Positions 1 to 11,606 of a stretch of 64,000 bases of DNA are shown here, piece by piece. Numbering within the stretch: position 1 is the first letter of the stretch; every line of letters begins with the position of its first letter. A program made the position numbers and the translations under genes. The notes under the pieces were generated by a model. That model was not told the origin of the DNA and searched no databases. It saw only the letters and a list, made by a program, of their open reading frames with translations. The DNA is taken from assembly GCA_033977085.1 (NCBI GenBank), contig CP138906.1, positions 2,170,001-2,234,000 on the forward strand. Direction: 5' to 3'. This DNA is from Apirhabdus apintestini. GTDB lineage: Bacteria > Pseudomonadota > Gammaproteobacteria > Enterobacterales > Enterobacteriaceae.

Positions 1-30
1 TAATCTGCTCCTCTGAATACAGGGGAGCTT

Positions 31-1048
<1,018 letters not shown>

Positions 1049-1052
<4 letters not shown>

Positions 1053-1830
1053 TGGTCGAACTACAACATCAACGGCTGATGGTGCTTGCTGAACAGCCCA
1101 GCTGGACAGCCTTATCGGCGCGGCGCCGGCACTGTCGCAACAGGCAGTGGATCAGGAATGGAGCTATATGGACTTCCTGGAGCACCTGCTACATGAGGAG
1201 AAACTGGCCCGGCATCAGCGTAAACAGGCGATGTACACGCGGATGGCAGCCTTCCCGGCGGTGAAGACGTTCGAGGAATACGACTTCACCTTCGCCACCG
1301 GCGCACCTCAGAAGCAAATCCAGTCGCTGCGTTCCCTGAGCTTCATCGAACGTAACGAAAACATCGTGTTGCTGGGCCCCTCGGGCGTGGGGAAAACACA
1401 TCTGGCGATAGCCATGGGCTACGAGGCAGTACGGGCGGGCATCAAGGTTCGCTTCACAACAGCAGCGGACCTGCTGTTACAGCTGTCGACTTCCCAGCGT
1501 CAGGGGCGTTACAAAACGACACTCAATCGCGGTGTCATGGCCCCCAAACTGCTCATCATCGACGAAATAGGCTATCTGCCGTTCAGCCAGGAAGAGGCAA
1601 AGCTGTTCTTCCAGGTCATTGCCAAACGTTACGAAAAGAGCGCGATGATCCTGACCTCTAACCTGCCGTTCGGGCAGTGGGACCAGACGTTCGCGGGTGA
1701 TGCAGCCCTGACATCGGCAATGCTGGACCGGATCTTACATCACTCACACGTAGTCCAGATAAAAGGAGAGAGCTATCGACTGAAGCAGAAACGAAAGGCC
1801 GGGGTTATAGCGGAAGCTAATCCTGAGTAA
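1049..1830 (+). pseudogene. istB: IstB helper ATPase of IS21 copy 1, frameshifted
   Basis: AAA+ ATPase that helps IstA select and load on target DNA. Walker A (GPSGVGKTHLA) and Walker B (LLIIDEIGY) are visible in the downstream frame, which begins at about 1147. Near 1096-1100 the sequence reads CAGCCCAG where copy 2 reads CAGCTCCAG, so one T is missing and the first 19 or so residues are out of frame with the rest. Copies 3 and 4 share the same change. The start is the ATG that overlaps the istA stop. Confidence 0.86.
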
Positions 1831-1931
1831 GCAAGGTGGATCAATATTAGACCGTTGGTGGTGACGGTAAGTGGATCACTTTTTACCCGTTGTTGACACC
1901 GACCGCATTGGAAAGTCCACCAGCGTGTATA

Positions 1932-3078
1932 TCAGGCATGCGCCACTGGGGTTGGATGCTGTCCCGCTTTGCGCAGTAGCATCATGAGGTATACAAAAGA
2001 GACGCTGGCAATCATGATAAATAGCAAATTATCAGAGTAGCGCTGCATCAGCATTGATGTCAGCGACGGCCCGGCAAGGCTGCCGATAGTATAACTGAGC
2101 AACAGAGCCTGATTCATTGCAACCAGCTGATGGTGCCCGACTTTTTCGCAGGCCAGGCCATAGCTACCGGATACAGCGTAAACCCGGCCGCGCCAAGGAT
2201 AAACAGCGATGGCCCCATCGCCGCATTGCCTAGCATTGCAAGTGCCCCCAAAATCACAACAAACACCTGCACACGCAGAACCAGTAAACGCCCATAGCGG
2301 TCAGCAAGTCTGCCAATTGGCCACTGCCCCACAATTCCGGCACTAACCATTACCGCCATCCAGAAGCCAATATGCGCATCACTGATCCCTGGTGATTTAA
2401 CCAGAGCGGCATCAGGCCGTATAACGATCCTAAAACAATACCGGAAATAATACAGCCGTTAACACCCAGCCGAGCCTCACGCAGACGCAGCATACTCCAC
2501 ATATGCGTAGACTCATGACCCTCGCCGTGCATATTCACTATGTGGGTAAAAAGAAGCGGTAGAATTCCGGCAATCACCATACCACTTACCCACGGCAGAA
2601 TATTCAGCAATTCCGTAGATACTTTACTGATAAGTAACTGCCCGGCGACGGTACCTAAATAGTAAACCATCATGTAGGCCGCCAACAGACGGCCGCGATT
2701 GCGCGATGTTCCGCTACTCATGAGCGCACTTTCGACAACAACCCAGATCATAGCGCAGCCAACGCCTGCGATAAATCGCCAGGCAAGCCAGCTCCAAAAC
2801 CCTGTCATTATGCCAAGCCCAAGGCACGCCACCCCAAAAATCGCTGACGCCAGATAATAACTGCGATTAAAGCCCCACTTTTTAATCAATACTCCGGTAA
2901 CCAGCGTTCCCGCCAGGTTGCCGGTAAAATAAGAGGAGCTTACCATCCCTACTTGCCAGGTTGGCAGTTGATCGTGGGCAAGCCACAGCGGCACTAATGT
3001 ATTCATTACCGCGATAGCCAGAGTCAGCAAAAGTAGGCCACAGAGCAGAAAAAGCACTGGCCGGGTCCAGACAGACAT
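1932..3078 (-). pseudogene. ycaD: YcaD-type MFS transporter, two frameshifts
   Basis: Major facilitator family inner-membrane protein of unknown substrate. The first 235 or so residues (from MSVWTRPVLFLL) read as hydrophobic helices and match E. coli YcaD closely as I remember it, including the signature VVESALMSSGTSRNRGRL. The frame is lost near 2378 (a G run one base short after NHQG) and again near 2143 (GCCTGGCC where GCCTGGGCC is expected); the C-terminal piece resumes as MNQALLLSYTIGS and ends PVAHA. The repaired length would be about 382 residues, the family norm. The gene stops 33 bp from IS21 copy 1. In E. coli ycaC lies between ycaD and dmsC; no ycaC is visible here. Confidence 0.9.
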
Positions 3079-3948
3079 GTATTTTTGAGCCGTTAAAGAT
3101 GGTGGAAATTAAGCGCATCATGCCATTGGCAAAAACATTGTCAATCTACTCTTTTCGGGTATAAACACATTTTGCTACTCGTCGATTGACAAAACTAATC
3201 TATCCGCTTCGGGATATAAAGCAGGACAACGATAATCAATTGATTCTAAAAAAATTAAATTAAACCCCGCCGTCGCGTTTACGCTAAAAATTTCATCGAT
3301 TATTTTATTTCCACACGGAGTCGCTCAGGGAAAAATATAATTTCTGTTCTTCGGATAAGTAAAATTTTTAATAAATGCAGTGAACAAATAACATTCAATT
3401 AACGCACGAAGAACATTATAAAAATGCTTTATTTTATTAACTCAATATAACTTATGTACACCAACCTTATATCAGAGTTAAAAATAGCTCTGTTAATAAT
3501 TACGCAACACAACTAATCGATGACAATTCCCGGCTTAACCGTGGTGCAAAGCGGCGTTAATTCTCTCAGTCAGGAATATCCACTTCGATACAGCGAGGTG
3601 AATATTCAAAGACAACAAAATAGGATATAGCCTGTTAATGATTTAACTGTCAGTATAAAGTTTTCAGCGCCTCATCAAAGTAAGCGCATTTTAGAGAGCA
3701 TTGCCTTCCCTCCAGGCACCGGCGGGTTTACTGTTTAAAAAACACCGACCACCTTTGATGGATTTACCTGCAGAAGCGAATAGAAAAAAATCACCCATTG
3801 CCGATCGGGCCGATAGAAAGTGTCTCAGTGAACGATGCTGACACTCATATCAATGCGTACGAAGCCACTGTAATGGCCTTCCCCACACAGATTGCCTGAG
3901 AAACGTCAACACATAGAAAATAGGCGGGAAATATTTTATTCATGAGGC
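3079..3948. other. AT-rich intergenic region without a recognisable gene
   Basis: About 870 bases between the divergent 5' end of ycaD and the 3' end of dmsC. Base composition from 3160 to 3660 is clearly richer in A and T than the flanking genes. No open frame of useful length is present. A short plus-strand stretch at 3827-3899 reads DADTHINAYEATVMAF and ends in TGA, which could be the tail of a lost gene, but I cannot assign it. This is the position of ycaC in E. coli; nothing resembling ycaC is visible. Confidence 0.5.
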
Positions 3949-3976
3949 AATGCCGCACGCGGCAACGTGCGGCATT
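3949..3976 (-). terminator. Hairpin after dmsC
   Basis: Perfect 11-bp inverted repeat (AATGCCGCACG and its complement) around a 6-base loop, starting 13 bases past the dmsC stop. No clear U run follows on the minus strand, so termination is inferred from position and stem strength. Confidence 0.6.
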
Positions 3977-3989
3977 AAGATACAAAAGA

Positions 3990-4851
3990 TTATCCGGCAA
4001 CCGCCATTCCAACGGTCATGTGCAATCCATAAAACACGCCACGGCCGATGAGCTCTGCCACAACGACAAGCACAAACGCACAGCTTAAGGTCGCCACCGC
4101 AGGCTGATTCCCTTTAACTGCGGCCATGCCCAAAGCGCCAGCGCGCAGGCCAGTAGCACAATGCGCCATGAGGATAGCACACCGTAGCCAGGCACCAGCG
4201 CACTCGCCTGCTGGACCGAACTGTGAATATCAGGTAACGCAGCCCCTGCATCACAATAGCGATTGCACTGACCAATACACCCAATAGCGCAATTACTGGC
4301 AGAAAGCCCGGTGCGCACCCGCGCACATCCGCATTGCGCAGCAGTATATAACCCAGAAGCGATCCGCCAATAAACATTGTCATAAAAAAGTTTAACGGCG
4401 TCCAGATGCTATACCAGGTTGGGACGGTGTCTATCGTGCTGTAAACCCGGCTCATCAGCCAGACAAAAACTATGCCCAGCGCCATAGTGACCACCAGCCA
4501 AATCTTACCCAACGCCGTCGGCATCTTTTTAACAACGCTAATTAACCACCAAAAACCGCCAACGGCAAAGAAAATTGAACCACCGGCAATTTCATTGCTC
4601 AACCCCGACTGCCCTATGCGATTCAGAGAATTAAATGCTCGCAGCGGCGATCCCAGGTGCATTATCGAAGCGATAAACGCAATCCCCATAAGAACCCACA
4701 GCACTATCATCGAAAGAGTCAGGCGATACCGCTTTTCTTCCGACATTTTGCCTGCCAGTAATGCGCCGCCAACAACCAAAACTGCACCGGCAACGCATTG
4801 TCCGAGGACGGTAAAAATCATTAACGGCCACTCATGCCATCCGCTGCCCAT
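3990..4851 (-). pseudogene. dmsC: DMSO reductase membrane anchor DmsC, two frameshifts
   Basis: Integral membrane anchor of anaerobic DMSO reductase; it binds menaquinol and passes electrons to DmsB. The product starts MGSGWHEWPLMIFTV, the family start, and is almost entirely hydrophobic helices. The frame is lost near 4240 (CAGGGGCTG where a fifth G is expected) and near 4110 (a G run one short in KGNQPAV). With both repaired the protein runs to GLHMTVGMAVAG and is about 287 residues, the usual length. The start lies one base after the dmsB stop, so the three dms genes form one operon. Confidence 0.9.
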
Positions 4852-4852
4852 C

Positions 4853-5468
4853 TTAGACCTCCTTCGGATTTGCCAGACGGCCCGTGGTATCCCCGGTCGG
4901 GCGGCTATTGGCGTTAGGTTTAATTACAATATTGGGACGCGTAAAGTGCGAGGCCGGGAGCGGAGCTACCTGCGCCAGATCGCCATGACGAGCCCGAAGA
5001 TCCTCAATTGGGCCAAAATCCAGCGCGCGCAGCGGCAGGATTCCACACAAATAGGCTTATGCCCTTCTGCAACGCGCTCATGACATCCATCACATTTAGT
5101 CATATGGCCTTTTTAGCGTTGTACTGAGGCGCGCCGTATGGACAAGCCATATGACAATACCGGCAACCAATGCATACTTCTTCGTTCACTACCACAAAGC
5201 CATCTTCGCGCTTGTGCATCGCCCCGCTTGGGCAAACTTTCGTACAGGCAGGATCGGCGCAGTGATTACAAGAAATAGAGAGGTAATAGGCAAAGACATT
5301 TTGATGCCAGACGCCATTATCTTCCTGCCAGTCCCCTCCGGCGTATTCATAAATACGGCGGAAACTGACATCCGGCGTGAGATCTTTGTAGTCTTTACAG
5401 GCCAGTTCACACGTTTTACAACCAGTGCAGCGACTGGAGTCAATATAAAATCCATATTGGGTTGTCAT
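4853..5468 (-). pseudogene. dmsB: DMSO reductase iron-sulfur subunit DmsB, two frameshifts
   Basis: Electron-transfer subunit with four [4Fe-4S] clusters. Cluster motifs visible before the first break: CTGCKTCELAC near residue 14, CNHCADPACTKVCP near residue 67 and CIGCRYCHMACP near residue 99. One G is missing at about 5104 (AAAAAGGCCAT, expected AAAAAGGGCCAT) and one C at about 5038 (TGCCGC, expected TGCCCGC). When both are restored, the fourth motif (CDGC...CVESCP) and the tail NPKEV follow. Repaired length is 205 residues as in E. coli. It lies 10 bp after dmsA. Confidence 0.91.
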
Positions 5469-5478
5469 TTGTTACTCC

Positions 5479-7927
5479 TTACGCCTTTTCCACCTGGACA
5501 AGGTTGGTGTGCGATGGGTTACCTTTTGCCAGCGGCGAAGGGCGCTGCGTGGTCAATACATTAATACAGCCTGCGCGATCTATCCGCTGCTTATCCGGGT
5601 CATACCAGGCGCCTTCTCCCAGCGCTACAACGCCCGGCAAAATACGCGGCGTGACTTTTGCAGCAATGTGCACTTCGCCACGGTCATTGAAGATACGAAT
5701 TGCATCACCATTTTTAATGTCGCGTTCGCGTGCATCGAGAGGGTTAATCCACATCTCCTGACGACAGGCAGCCTTCAGTACATCCACATTGCCGTAAGTT
5801 GAATGCGCGCGCGCTTTATAGTGGAAACCGGTAAGCTGCAGCGGGTATTTTTTCGCCAGAGGATCGGTGATATGTTCAAAACCGGGGCTATAGACCGGTA
5901 GGGGATCGATAACGTCATCCTTTTCCAGCGTCCAGGTTTTCGCTATTTCAGCGAGCTGGGCAGAATAGATTTCAATTTTGCCAGAAGGGGTTGTTAGTGG
6001 GTTTGCCGCAGGGTTTTCCCGGAATGCCTTATAGGCGATATGGTGCCCTTCCGGATCGCGTTGCTTAAAGATGCCTTGCTTACGGAATTCTTCAAAAGAA
6101 GGCAGCGCAGGGATAGCTTCTCGCGACTGCTCATAAAGATGCCGGAGCCACCCTTCCTGAGTGCGCCCTTCAGTAAAGCGCTGCTCAACGCCCATACGTT
6201 TTGCAAGTTCACTGGTAATGTCATAGATATTTTTGCACTCAAAACGCGGCTTAATCGCCTGATCGGCAAAAATGACGTAGGCCATGTTGCCGCATGAAGC
6301 ATCCAGAGCGAAGTCCATCTGTTCTGAAGCCGTGCAGTCCGGCAAAAGGAGATCGGCATATTTTGCCGAGCTGGTCATATGGTTATCAATGACCACAATC
6401 GAGCTCACACTTCGTGTCATCCTGCAAAATATCATGCGTGCGATTTATCTGTGAATGCTGATTGATCAGACAGTTGCTGGCATAGTTCCAAATCATCTTG
6501 ATAGGGACATCCAACTTCTCTTTTCCGCGTACGCCGTCCCGAATGCGAGTCATTTCTGGGCCGCGTTCAATAGCATCCGTCCACATAAACATAGAGATGC
6601 TGGTGGCAACCGGGTTTTCCAACGTAGGCATCCGCACAAAAGGTAGCTCGTAAGAACCTTCACGCGCACCGGTATTACCACCGGCGATACCTACATTCCC
6701 GGTAAGAATGGCCAGCATTGCTATCGCGCGGGACGCCAGTTCACCATTTGCATGGCGCTGCGGCCCCAGCCCTGTGAGATACAGGCGGTTTTAGCACCGG
6801 CAATCTCCCGCGCCAGCCTGATAATCCGCGCGGCTGGAATGCCCGTGATTGCTGCGGCCCACTCCGGTGTTTTAGCCGTGCTATCAGCGCCCTGGCCCAG
6901 AATATAAGCTTTATAATGACCATTCGCAGGGGCACCAGCCGGCAATGTTTTCTCATCATAGCCGATGCAGTAAGCATCCAAAAACGCCCGATCAACGAGG
7001 TCTTCTTTGATCATCACCCAGGCCAGCGCCGACACCAGTGCCGCATCGGTGCCCGGGCGGATAGGGATCCATTCGTCTTCACGACCAGCGCCGGTATCGG
7101 TATAGCGCGGATCGATAATAATCATTCGCGCCTGAGAGCGTTCGCGCGCCTGCTCCAGATAATATGTGACGCCGCCACCGCTCATTCGCGTCTCGCCCGG
7201 GTTGTTTCCGAACAAAACCACCAGCTCACTATTTTCTATATCTGAAGGGCTATTGCCATCGGCCCAGCCGCCATAGGTGTAGTTAAGCCCCTCGGCTATC
7301 TGCGCCGTAGAATAATCGCCATAATGATTAAGGTAACCGCCACAGCAGTTCATCAGTCGCGCAATCAGGGTATTTCCCGGAGGCCAGGAACGCGTAATAG
7401 TGCCCCCAGCGTTCCGGTGCCATAATTAAGGTAAATAGATTCGTTGCCGTACTCTTTAATCAAGCGCTGCAGGTTGGAAGCGAGTGTGTCGAAGGCTTCT
7501 TCCAGGAAATACGCTCAAACTTACCTTCACCGCGTTTGCCAACGCGCTTCATCGGGTATTTCAGGCGATCTGGGTTATATACGCGCCGCCGCATTGAGCG
7601 CCCGCGCAGGCAGGCACGCACCTGATGCAGGCCTTCATAATCGTCATCACCGGTATTATCGGTTTCAACATATTTAATTTCACCGTCAACGACGTGCATC
7701 CGCAGCGGGCAACGGCTTCCACAGTTTACAGTGCACGCGCTCCAGACAACTTTTTCCGGAGAGGAGCCTGCGGCTTTTTCAGCGGCAAATACCTGGTGTG
7801 AGAAAGGTAAACTTAGCGCCCCGCTAGCGGCAGCAAGCCCGCACAGCGCTGTATTTTTAACCAGCGCTCTGCGACTTACCTCCGCAGCCAGTATTGCTTC
7901 GGGGATTCTTTCATAAAAATCACTCAT
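5479..7927 (-). pseudogene. dmsA: DMSO reductase catalytic subunit DmsA, about four frameshifts
   Basis: Molybdenum bis-MGD enzyme that reduces DMSO on the outer face of the inner membrane. The N-terminus has a Tat signal (SRRALVKNTALCGLAAAS), followed by the Cys motif (CTVNCGSRCP). Breaks: near 7490 (TGG GAA short of one G), near 7400 (CTGGGGGCAC, one G short), near 6770 (GGGGCCGCAG, one C short) and near 6402 (GAGCTCG where GAGCTG is expected, an added C). All remaining segments align in order with E. coli DmsA and end in TNLVQVEKA. The start is uncertain: the ATG at 7927 has no strong ribosome site. Four breaks in one gene could mean true loss of DMSO respiration or consensus error. Confidence 0.9.
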
Positions 7928-8682
7928 TGCTTATTTAATAAACGGCAGACTTGCGTCTGTACCGGAAAGCAGGAAGCTGTAAAACGTTTCACCTGAGGCG
8001 AATTATTGTAAAAAGCGGATATGTACTCCTGGTAGCCAGAAGAATACTTATTTGGAAGTAATGAATATTGTCAGATGTCAAATGTGGGTAAGAAAACCGC
8101 CACTGGCAGTCATTTTGTTTAGGTGAGTATTCTCCCCTTCGGTAAGCGAAATGGCGCGTTTTTATCTTGTAAATATCATGTATTACCGCCTCTGCGCAGA
8201 ATTTCACATGCCATTTTTATCGCCAGCGGGAATTGAACCTTTTGATGGAAAATATGCCGCCTGGCTGCCTTCGCTGTAAAATCTGGCGTTTAACAGCACC
8301 CGCCTCAAAGGCCGCTTTTGACTTGTAACTCTGATTAATATGCTTCTGCGCAGCCTGCAATATGAGCGACAATGGATTGTCCCGACTGTCGCATCAGGCT
8401 CGGCCAAAATAAGTACTACTGTACTCCAAAAGGAGGGTATCAATTTTCTAAAAGAAAGCCCCGGCAGATTACTTAACCCAGGAGCCGCATGCGCTTGAAG
8501 AGAAACGCTTAACTTTATCCTCTTAGTCGCATTCCATGGCTATCTCCCACGTATAGAGGTAGTGCGGTAACAGGCATGTCTACCGCGCCGAATTATTTTG
8601 ATGATGGTTTCAACCTTATGATTTAGTCAGCGGCCGGGATATTCCTGGCGGATGGAATCGTCACAGAAATGCTCCGCAAAGT
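7928..8682. other. Intergenic region between dmsA and the haem locus
   Basis: About 755 bases between the dmsA start and the hmuV stop. It should contain the dms promoter and the 3' end of the haem operon. Apart from one FNR-like site I see no gene, tRNA or strong hairpin. Small frames here (for example 8204-8443 on the minus strand) have no recognisable motif. This is one junction of the block inserted between dmsA and serS relative to E. coli. Confidence 0.5.
8068..8081 (-). promoter_or_regulatory. Possible FNR box upstream of dmsA
   Basis: TTGTCAGATGTCAA fits the dyad TTGAT-N4-ATCAA at the outer TTG and CAA, with mismatches inside. It lies about 140 bases upstream of the dmsA start; dmsABC is FNR-activated in E. 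coli. The spacing is long and the match is imperfect. Confidence 0.3.
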
Positions 8683-9453
8683 TTACCGGTCAAGCACGAT
8701 CAGCGGTAAGTTATTGGATGAATCATTTAACACTGTGATATCGGCCCCGTAGAGCACGTTTAACGCCGACTGTTTCAATACCTCCAGCGGTCTACCATTA
8801 TCAATAACTCTGCCTTTATCCATCAGCACTATGCGATCGGCGTAGCGTGCGGCAAGGTTGAGATCGTGCAGTACGCAGCAAACATTGAACTGCCGCTCGT
8901 TTACCAACTGGCGTAATAAACGAAAAAGATGCTGCTGGTGGTGAATATCCAGCGCAGAGGTCGGCTCATCAAGAAACAGCCACTTAGGTGAGGGGATGGT
9001 TTCCCACAGCTGGGCCAGTAAACGCGCTAACTGTACCCGCTGCTGTTCGCCGCCAGATAGCTGTCGGTAGTCACGAGAAGCCAGTTCCCGGCAATCGCAC
9101 AACGCCACGATCTGCGCAATTTCATCATGGGGATGAGGTGTACGATGAGGATGCCTGCCCATTCGAATTACTTCCTGTACGCTAAACGGGAAGGCCATAT
9201 GGCTGTTCTGACGCATCACCGCGCGGGTTTTTGCCAGCTCAGTGATTGACCATGCATTTAGCGGCCTGCCCAATAATGTGCATTGCCCGCTGTGTGGTTT
9301 CAGATACCCGGTTAACTGGCGTAACAGCGTGGATTTTCCTGCGCCATTCGGCCCTAAAATGGCCACAATTTCCCCGCCTGGAAAACTCAGCGAAACGTCA
9401 TCCGTCAGGCGCCTTCCCCGGAGGCTATAAACTAAATTTTCAGCGCGGATCAT
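8683..9453 (-). CDS. hmuV: Haem ABC transporter ATP-binding protein HmuV/ChuV
   Basis: ATPase that drives haem import through the ChuU permease with periplasmic ChuT. Visible motifs: Walker A GPNGAGKST (near residue 35), signature LSGGEQQRV, Walker B KWLFLDEP and the switch His in CCVLHDLNL. I chose the ATG at 9453 (MIRAENLVYS) because GGAGG lies 5 bases upstream and the family starts there; an upstream in-frame ATG at 9501 lies inside chuU. The product is 256 residues, the usual length, and intact. The start overlaps the repaired chuU stop, which implies translational coupling at the end of the operon. Confidence 0.93.
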   Translation of the reverse strand: MIRAENLVYSLRGRRLTDDVSLSFPGGEIVAILGPNGAGKSTLLRQLTGYLKPHSGQCTLLGRPLNAWSITELAKTRAVMRQNSHMAFPFSVQEVIRMGRHPHRTPHPHDEIAQIVALCDCRELASRDYRQLSGGEQQRVQLARLLAQLWETIPSPKWLFLDEPTSALDIHHQQHLFRLLRQLVNERQFNVCCVLHDLNLAARYADRIVLMDKGRVIDNGRPLEVLKQSALNVLYGADITVLNDSSNNLPLIVLDR

Positions 9454-10440
9454 AATATCCTCCGACTGCGTAAAATCAGCCACAGAAACCAGGGCCGCCA
9501 ATCAGACTGGTCAACAAACCCACGGGCATTTCGGCGGGTTGAACCAGCGTGCGGGCCAGAGTATCGGCAATCAGAAGCAAACAGGCTCCGGCCTGCGCGG
9601 AATATGGGATAAGCCAGCGATGATCGGCCCCGGTAGACATTCTGATGAGATGGGGGATAACCAGCCCGATAAAGCCGATAACACCGCTCACCGAAACCGC
9701 AGCGCCGACAAGAAGTGAACTGAGTAGCAGCAACTGCTGGCGTTTACGTTTTACATTTACACCGAGGTAATGCGCTTCTTCATCGCCAAGTTGCAGCAGA
9801 TTCAACGTTCCGGCGAGATAAATTGTTACCGCAATACCCGGCAGTATAAATGAACTGGCGACCAGCAGCGTAGACCACTGCGCCTGGCCAAGATGTCCCA
9901 TCATCCACAGGGTAAGCTGCCGAAGCTGCTGATCATCGCCAATATAGCTCAGCACACCAATTGCGGCGCCACACAGCGCGTTGATGGCGATTCCGACCAA
10001 CAACAATTGCATCATACCGCCGTGACGATGGCGCTGGCCAATCAGGAAAATAATGGTGCAAATAACCATGCTGCCCGCAACGGCAAAAATCATCTGTTCA
10101 TACAGCACCAGCACAACCGGCAGGGATAATGGGAGGACGATTGCCACCCCGACCATTAACGCAGAACCGCTGCTAACACCAAGAAGCCCGGGGTCAGCCA
10201 TCGGATTGCGAAAAAGCCCCTGCATGATAGCGCCTGCCGTTGCCAATGCAGCGCCTACCAGTACTGCCAATAACACGCGCGGCAGACGAATGTTCAACCA
10301 GATGTCTCGATACTCTTTATCAAAAAGAGCGCTGAAGGTGATATTCAACGCCCCTGACTGGCGCCGAGAAGCATCAGAGCAATTAGCAGGAGTGAAAGGC
10401 CCGTCAATATGCTGACGGAAGAGAGTGAATCCTTGAGCAC
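9450..10440 (-). pseudogene. chuU: Haem ABC transporter permease ChuU/HmuU, two frameshifts
   Basis: FecCD-family inner-membrane permease for haem. The central part reads cleanly (IRLPRVLLAVLVGAALATAGAIMQGLFRNPMADPGLLGVSSG, split here only by line) with about eight hydrophobic helices. One G is missing near 10355 (CAGGGGCG, expected CAGGGGGCG), so the first helix lies in another frame beginning GTGCTCAAGGATTCA. One C is missing near 9497 (GGCCCTGG), after which the repaired tail overlaps the hmuV start. I prefer the GTG at 10440, because GGAG sits 6 bases before it; an ATG at 10452 is the alternative. Confidence 0.88.
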
Positions 10441-10461
10441 GCAAGACTCCATTGCAACTTT

Positions 10462-10483
10462 GCGGCGCGGGTACCCGCGCCGC
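10462..10483. repeat. Perfect 22-bp GC palindrome between chuY and chuU
   Basis: The half-site GCGGCGCGGGT is followed directly by its exact reverse complement with no loop. It begins 8 bases past the chuY stop and ends about 20 bases before the chuU start. It could be an attenuating hairpin or an RNA-processing site that sets lower ChuU/HmuV levels; a protein-binding site is also possible. Confidence 0.7.
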
Positions 10484-10490
10484 GAGGGGA

Positions 10491-11113
10491 TTACCCCGGA
10501 TTAAGTTCAGGTTCAACCAGACTGTAGATCTGATTATTCAGGGCCGGCATATGAGCCAGTTCATGGATATGTGCAGCAACATCGGCACGTCGCACAAAGC
10601 CATGACACTCCTTATCTTGTATCCGCCGTGCTTTTCCTGTCGCATTACCATTGAGCAGCCCGCCAGGACGAAGAATGGCATATTCCAACCGGCTGGTTTG
10701 TAGCCAATTTTCTGCCAGCGATTTTTCTCGTACGGCTTGACCAAAAGCGGCTTTCGCACGCGGTGATAAAAAACGCCAGCTATCGCCGCAGCCCAGCGAT
10801 GTCACCAGAATCATCCGCCTGAGACCCGCATTTTCAGCCTCATCAATGACGGTACGGTGTGCAAGATAGTCCCGATCGCCGCCCATAGAGGAGATGGCAA
10901 TAGCATTAGGCCCAGCGGCACAACAGGCGCCGGCAACAACGCTGCTATTACATGCGTCGCCTTTGAAAACCCGTACGCCCTTTTTTCCAGTTCAGCGGCA
11001 GCTTGCGCGCTGCGAACAATAGCAATCACGGGGCGTTTTTCCGCCAATGCCAGCTTAAGTGTTTCTGCGCCAACGCCGCTTCCGCCTGCACCGAAGAGTA
11101 GCCACGGCGTCAT
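10491..11113 (-). pseudogene. chuY: ChuY-type NAD(P)H-dependent anaerobilin reductase, one frameshift
   Basis: In E. coli O157:H7, ChuY reduces anaerobilin, the product of ChuW, with NAD(P)H. The protein has an N-terminal Rossmann glycine motif (LLFGAGGSGVGAETL) and an atypical short-chain-dehydrogenase fold with SMGGDRDYLAHRTVIDEA and ILVTSLGCGDSW. One G is missing near 10975 (AAAAGGGCG, expected AAAAGGGGCG), which breaks the frame at about codon 46. Repaired length is about 207 residues. The start overlaps the chuX stop as ATGA. Identification rests on sequence and on its place after chuX. Confidence 0.86.
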
Positions 11114-11606
11114 CGGGCATCTTCCTTAAGCGATGCGACCAGCGCGTGGAAAAGCTGAACCTGTTCACTCAGTAACTGACGGTGTTCATCCCGGCCCAGG
11201 AAAATTTTAAACATGGCGCTACCGGCTTTGTTAAAGAACAGAATAGATGCGGTGTCCATCCCCATAAATTTACGTTCAATCAAGGCGATATGTGTGCAGT
11301 TCTCGGCCTTGATGTGCCCCGTCATCCCTTTTTTACCCCGCAGATTGAAGTAGCCGTGGCGGTGAAATCCGGAAGGTAGCTCGCCGGTAAATTCGAGGAT
11401 AACATCCGCGGTATGAACCAGCGTGGTTACCTTGCCCCACTCGCTGACGCTCTCCCATACGCGGTCAAACTTATCGCCCGAAACAACCGTTGGAGCGGGC
11501 AAGTTTTGTACTACATCCAGTAGCGTAGTGGTGTAGCGCTCGGCGATGGCTTCCAGCGTACCTTCCGGCTCAGTCTTCAAAAAGCCTGTAAAGAGACATG
11601 ACTCAT
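11110..11606 (-). pseudogene. chuX: Haem utilisation cytosolic carrier ChuX, frameshift near the start
   Basis: ChuX/HutX binds haem in the cytosol and hands it to downstream enzymes. From about residue 12 the frame is complete and matches the family (ADVILEFTGELPSGFHRHGY, KAENCTHIALIERKFMGMDT). The true start is ATGAGTCATGTC at 11606 with GGAG 5 bases upstream; a T run near 11588 is one base short, so the first 9 codons are in another frame. Repaired length is about 165 residues. The stop overlaps chuY. Confidence 0.88.

Noticed and set aside
8204..8443. Minus-strand small frame upstream of dmsA as a gene
   Set aside because: No ribosome site, no recognisable motif and unusual composition for a protein.
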